Shown piece by piece: positions 6,104 through 8,368 of a stretch of 8,368 nucleotides of DNA (position 1 is the stretch's first letter; each line of letters starts with the position of its first letter). Position numbers and translations under genes: made by a program. The stretch lies in assembly GCA_036732565.1 (NCBI GenBank), contig DAINCF010000311.1:1-8368 (forward strand). Reading direction: 5' to 3'. This DNA is from JAIVJN01 sp036732565 (lineage in GTDB: Bacteria; Acidobacteriota; Vicinamibacteria; Vicinamibacterales; UBA2999). A model generated the notes under the pieces. The model was not told where the DNA came from and did not search any database. It saw only the letters and a list, made by a program, of their open reading frames with translations.

Positions 6104-7231
6104 TCAGTATTCCGAGAACACCCGCTGAATTTCCTCGCGCGTCTTGAATCTGGTGAGCGCCAGCATCAGCAGTATGCGCGACTTCACGGGCATGTGGTCT
6201 TCCGACTGAATGCTGAATTGACGGCGACGTTGGGCCGCCTCGCTGAGCTGGACGTTCGACGACGGTTGGCCAAACGGCGCAATGCGCCCTTCGCCCGCGC
6301 GAGTGCTGGTGACGACGAACACGCCCTTCTGCACCGCGTACTCGAGACCCTCGGATTGTGTGCCGCTCGTCGCGCCCGCGCCGGCCGTGGCCATGACGAT
6401 GCCCTTGGCGCCGGCGTCGACCGCGGCCTTGATGAGGTCGCCGGGCGCGCCTTGGTACACCATGATGACGTCGACCCGCGGCAGCTCGTTGATCGTGGTG
6501 ACGTCGAACTCGACGTCGGCGCCGTGGCGCTGCTGGATGCGGCGATAGAAGACGACGCGATCGCGATCGACCACGCCGAGCAGCCCGTGATCGCGGCTAC
6601 GGAACGTCTGCAGTCGCAGCGCGTCGGTCTTCGTCACGTCGCGCGCCGAGTTGATCTCATCGTTGAGGACGACGAGCGCGCCGTGGTCGCGTGACGCCGG
6701 ATCCGCGGCGACTCGCACGCCTTCCAACAAGTTTGCGGCGCCTTCGTAGCCAAGCGTGCTCGGATTGCGCATCGAGCCGACGATGACCACGGGGCGCGGG
6801 TCCTTCACGGTCAGGTGCAGGAAGAACGCCGTCTCTTCCAGCGTGTCCGTGCCGCTCGTGACCACGATGCCGGCCAGCTCGCGGTCGGTCGCGAAGACCT
6901 CGGCGACACGGCGCGAGAGCTGCAGCCATTGCTCGAGCGTCAGCGCGCTGCTGGCGACGTTCGCGAACTGCTCGTGGGTCAGCTTCGCGTAGCGATCCAG
7001 ACCTGGCATCGACTTCGACAGCTCTTCGGCGGTGAGCCGCCCGCCATCGCGGTTGGAGATGGTGCCGCCCGTGGCGATCAGATGCACGCGGGCGACCGCC
7101 CGGGCGGGACTCGCCGCTGTCGGTGCGCTAGGGCTGACAGTTGTACTCTGCGCGGCCGCCGGCGACCCGGCGCACGCGAGCAGACAGCAGACGGCGAGCG
7201 TTTGGCACACCCTCGAACGGCGCGGCATCAT
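6104..7231 (-). CDS. Exported L-asparaginase (type II-like)
   Basis: The 375-aa product hydrolyses L-asparagine to aspartate and ammonia, probably outside the cytoplasm. Clear family motifs are ATGGTIS (53-59), whose Thr57 matches the nucleophile Thr12 of E. coli enzyme II, and GTDTLEET (127-134), with Thr128 and Asp129 matching Thr89/Asp90. DVTKT (198-202) supplies the catalytic Lys201. The C-terminal KSRILLMLALT aligns with the family end, and the total length fits once the signal peptide is removed. The N-terminus is a signal sequence (basic 4-7, hydrophobic 11-21) with cleavage after AAA (25-27), or lipid attachment at Cys20 in LLAC. By eye the E. coli Gln59 position is Ser95 and Asp60 is Ala96. 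ATG 7231 overlaps the TGA of the upstream small gene (ATGATG; a second ATG lies at 7228), and no Shine-Dalgarno precedes it, so translation is probably coupled. The open frame extends to 7693, but that part has no family similarity and crosses the other gene and the promoter. Confidence 0.93.
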   Translation of the reverse strand: MMPRRSRVCQTLAVCCLLACAGSPAAAQSTTVSPSAPTAASPARAVARVHLIATGGTISNRDGGRLTAEELSKSMPGLDRYAKLTHEQFANVASSALTLEQWLQLSRRVAEVFATDRELAGIVVTSGTDTLEETAFFLHLTVKDPRPVVIVGSMRNPSTLGYEGAANLLEGVRVAADPASRDHGALVVLNDEINSARDVTKTDALRLQTFRSRDHGLLGVVDRDRVVFYRRIQQRHGADVEFDVTTINELPRVDVIMVYQGAPGDLIKAAVDAGAKGIVMATAGAGATSGTQSEGLEYAVQKGVFVVTSTRAGEGRIAPFGQPSSNVQLSEAAQRRRQFSIQSEDHMPVKSRILLMLALTRFKTREEIQRVFSEY

Positions 7232-7440
7232 TGCAGATTGGTGCCACGGTACAGCAAACGCAGCCATTCGCGCAGCTCCCCTGCCGCTTCCTCGGGCGTT
7301 TGGCCATAAAACGGCATCAACGCGGTCGGCATTCCTGGCAATCTGGCGATTTGGGCGCGCCAACGAGTTTGTGACACCGGCGATACCTCGATGAGATAGG
7401 TGTGACCGGCGATGTGTTCTTCGTAACGGTGCTGGTTCAC
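7228..7440 (-). CDS. Small HicB-like-fold hypothetical protein (70 aa)
   Basis: The product starts MNQHRYEEHIAG and runs to LYRGTNLQ. The layout is strand-strand-strand-helix: hydrophobic stretches HTYLIEV (13-19) and WRAQIARLPG (27-36), then TPEEAAGELREWLRLL (48-63) as an amphipathic helix. This order, with LPG followed by a TPEEA-type helix start, resembles the partial RNase-H fold of HicB antitoxins. No HicA toxin, DNA-binding tail or partner gene is nearby. Similar short proteins are, as I recall, common in Acidobacteriota. The GTG start at 7440 is preferred because AGGA lies just upstream and the sequence before it looks non-coding; GTG 7485 would add 15 residues with no ribosome-binding site. 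It is the first gene of the asparaginase operon and ends in an ATGA overlap with that gene. The function is unknown. Confidence 0.7.
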   Translation of the reverse strand: MNQHRYEEHIAGHTYLIEVSPVSQTRWRAQIARLPGMPTALMPFYGQTPEEAAGELREWLRLLYRGTNLQ

Positions 7441-7500
7441 TTGTCCTGTCCAAGGGACGCGCGACGCAGGGGAGCGTAATCGCACGGAAAAGGAGCGACA

Positions 7501-7528
7501 ATCTTACTGTGACGGTCGCAGAGGTCAA
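7501..7528 (-). promoter_or_regulatory. Sigma70-like promoter of the asparaginase operon
   Basis: The minus strand shows TTGACC (7523-7528), a 16-bp spacer and TAAGAT (7501-7506), matching the -35 in 5 of 6 and the -10 in 4 of 6 bases. Transcription would begin near 7494 and give a leader of about 54 nt before the GTG at 7440. It is the only good promoter seen upstream of the four co-directional genes. Confidence 0.6.
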
Positions 7529-7622
7529 GCGAAGCTGGGCGCGAAGCTCGCCAAACGATCGATTCGGGCACCGCATTTTCACGGAATCGTCGTGACATTT
7601 TTTTCTGGGTGTCGAGTCGTCC

Positions 7623-7657
7623 ACAGGGTTTGCACGGTTCGCTAACAGGATTTGCAC
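7623..7657. repeat. 13-bp direct repeat with 22-bp period
   Basis: ACAGGGTTTGCAC (7623-7635) and ACAGGATTTGCAC (7645-7657) differ at one base and start exactly 22 bp apart, close to two helical turns. They lie between the operon promoter and the palindromic element, upstream of both divergent genes. They could be operator half-sites, or the remains of a small duplication. Confidence 0.6.
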
Positions 7658-7660
7658 AGA

Positions 7661-7861
7661 AGGCCTCGCGGCTTCGCCGCTCGGAGGGCGCACTCGCTCC
7701 GCTCACGCGAGGGCCTCGCGCCTGCGGCGCTGGGACGGCCGCTCGGCCGCGCCTCGCGGAGGGAACGAACGTTCTGCTCCTTCCAAAGGCCTTCCGGCGC
7801 GAAGCGCCGGCCCTCGGCGAGCGTCGCGAGCCGCCTTCCCAGCGGCGAAGCCGCGAGGCCT
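7661..7861. repeat. 201-bp nested palindromic element (REP/BIME-like)
   Basis: The outer arms 7661-7681 and 7841-7861 are perfect 21-bp reverse complements. With mismatches only at 7682/7840 and 7686/7836, the match continues to 7690/7832 (28 of 30). Inside each arm is a small hairpin, GCGGC-TTC-GCCGC on the left and GCGGC-GAA-GCCGC on the right. The centre holds further GC-rich hairpins: GCGCC-TGC-GGCGC (7718-7730), CGGCCG-CT-CGGCCG (7736-7749) and CCGGCGC-GAA-GCGCCGG (7794-7810). The heptamer CCTCGCG or its complement recurs at least five times. No protein-coding sequence is evident. It looks like a non-autonomous repeat cluster such as a BIME or a foldback element. Confidence 0.8.
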
Positions 7862-7864
7862 CCG

Positions 7865-7873
7865 TGCTACGCT
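7865..7873 (+). promoter_or_regulatory. Extended -10 (TGCTACGCT) of the 7882 gene
   Basis: TG-C-TACGCT fits TGnTAnnnT and ends 8 nt before the ATG at 7882, so the transcript would begin at or within a few bases of the start codon. The region where a -35 would lie falls in the right arm of the palindromic element and has no TTGACA-like box. The spacing is the same as that before the antiporter ATG. Confidence 0.5.
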
Positions 7874-7881
7874 GGGCAAGA

Positions 7882-8368
7882 ATGTACCGGGTGCGCTCCG
7901 TTGCCGTGATCCTCTTCGCGGAGCTGTTGATGGCGTGGCCGGCGGCGGCGCAGGCGCCGACCCCTCCCATCTTCCATGTCTTTCTGACGGACGGCACGGC
8001 CCTGGCCAGCCATGGGGAGTGGGCGCGGCTCGACGATCGCGTCGTCTTCTCCATTCCGCTGGGGGCCCGGGGTGACAGCTCGCTGCAGCTCGTGACCTTG
8101 CCGGCCGGCCGCGTCGACTGGCAGCGGACCGAGGGCTATCGCGACCGGGTGCGATCGCTGCACTATGCCTCGACCCGAGGCGAAGTGGACTACGCGGGGC
8201 TGACTGCCGACGTGGCCCGGACGCTGAATCTCATCGCGCTGCAGAAGGATCCCAAGACGCGCCTGCAGACCGCCGAGCGGGCACGCGCGGCTCTTGCGGC
8301 GTGGCCGGCGGCGCATTACGGGTACAAGGCGGGCGAGATCCGCGAGATCGTGGCGATGCTCGACGAGA
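7882..8368 (+). CDS. Exported hypothetical protein, N-terminal part
   Basis: The frame is open from ATG 7882 to the window end (162 codons), so the stop lies outside. A signal peptide is clear: Arg3/Arg5, hydrophobic core 7-20 and AQA cleavage region near 23-25. The mature protein begins with a probable beta-rich segment (FHVFLTDGTALASHGEWARL, about residues 31-50) and contains the stretches VVFSIPLG and LQLVTLPAG. A helical segment follows (DYAGLTADVARTLNLIALQK, about 114-133), then an Arg/Ala-rich helix and AAWPAAHYGYKAGEIREIV. I recall similar exported proteins of unknown function from Acidobacteriota, but cannot name a family. No Shine-Dalgarno precedes the ATG; the extended -10 ends 8 nt upstream. 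The opposite-strand open frames over this stretch lack any such features. Confidence 0.8.
   Translation, partial: MYRVRSVAVILFAELLMAWPAAAQAPTPPIFHVFLTDGTALASHGEWARLDDRVVFSIPLGARGDSSLQLVTLPAGRVDWQRTEGYRDRVRSLHYASTRGEVDYAGLTADVARTLNLIALQKDPKTRLQTAERARAALAAWPAAHYGYKAGEIREIVAMLDE

Noticed and set aside
4999..6694. Long plus-strand frames 4999-6081 and 5600-6694
   Set aside because: They lie antisense to the operon genes, which have signal peptides, motifs and Shine-Dalgarno sites. The plus frames show none.
7228..7440. Toxin-antitoxin module based on the HicB-like protein
   Set aside because: No HicA-like small toxin is next to it; the adjacent gene is an exported asparaginase.
7232..7693. N-terminal extension of asparaginase to 7693
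   Set aside because: It would cross the HicB-like gene and the operon promoter, and has no similarity to the family. The signal peptide begins at 7231/7228.
7661..7861. CRISPR array
   Set aside because: Repeats are inverted, of unequal spacing and short. There are no uniform direct repeats with unique spacers and no cas genes.
7437..8054. 205-aa minus-strand frame and the 7867-8316 minus-strand frame
   Set aside because: The first crosses the palindromic element and the promoter. The second is antisense to a plus-strand gene with a signal peptide. Both are Arg/Ser-rich without recognisable content.

Overview
The window is GC-rich bacterial chromosomal DNA carrying seven genes, two of them cut by the window edges. 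An ADOP/MacB-type permease (a family especially expanded in Acidobacteriota), high-GC codon use and REP-like palindromes between genes suggest an acidobacterium, perhaps of the Vicinamibacteria/Luteitalea kind. That placement is an inference from gene style; there is no rRNA or other phylogenetic marker here.

Layout, left to right. (1) 2-1480 (+): C-terminal two thirds or so of an ABC-type permease with MacB periplasmic and FtsX domains, entering from outside the window. (2) 1481-1638: convergent intergenic gap holding a perfect 29-bp inverted repeat with a 29-nt loop. (3) 1639-3522 (-): an exported CocE/NonD-family serine hydrolase with a visible Ser-Asp-His triad. A 21-bp REP-like palindrome is embedded in its signal-peptide codons. 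(4) 3523-3568: a 46-bp divergent promoter region whose -10 motif reads as an extended -10 on both strands. (5) 3569-4840 (+): a CPA2-type cation/proton antiporter with a double-aspartate motif. (6) 7440-4846 (-): a tightly packed four-gene operon read leftwards. It encodes a 70-aa HicB-like small protein, an exported L-asparaginase, a 102-aa protein of unknown function and a 304-aa probable outer-membrane beta-barrel protein. Two of its junctions are 4-nt start/stop overlaps. (7) 7441-7881: a 441-bp divergent intergenic region with a good sigma70-like promoter for the operon, a 13-bp direct repeat with a 22-bp period, and a 201-bp nested palindromic element that ends 3 bp before the extended -10 of the next gene. 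(8) 7882-8368 (+): the start of an exported conserved-type hypothetical protein, cut by the window end.

The genes look like ordinary envelope and periplasm functions: a permease, an exported peptidase/esterase-like enzyme, an ion antiporter, an exported amidohydrolase and an outer-membrane protein. I see no CRISPR array, phage, transposase, toxin-antitoxin pair or tRNA, and no convincing new multi-gene defence or biosynthetic system. The less ordinary signals are in the non-coding DNA and at gene boundaries: the symmetric divergent promoter, two genes with the same extended -10/8-nt/ATG spacing that suggests leaderless mRNAs, two different palindromic elements, and the small HicB-like protein translationally coupled to asparaginase.
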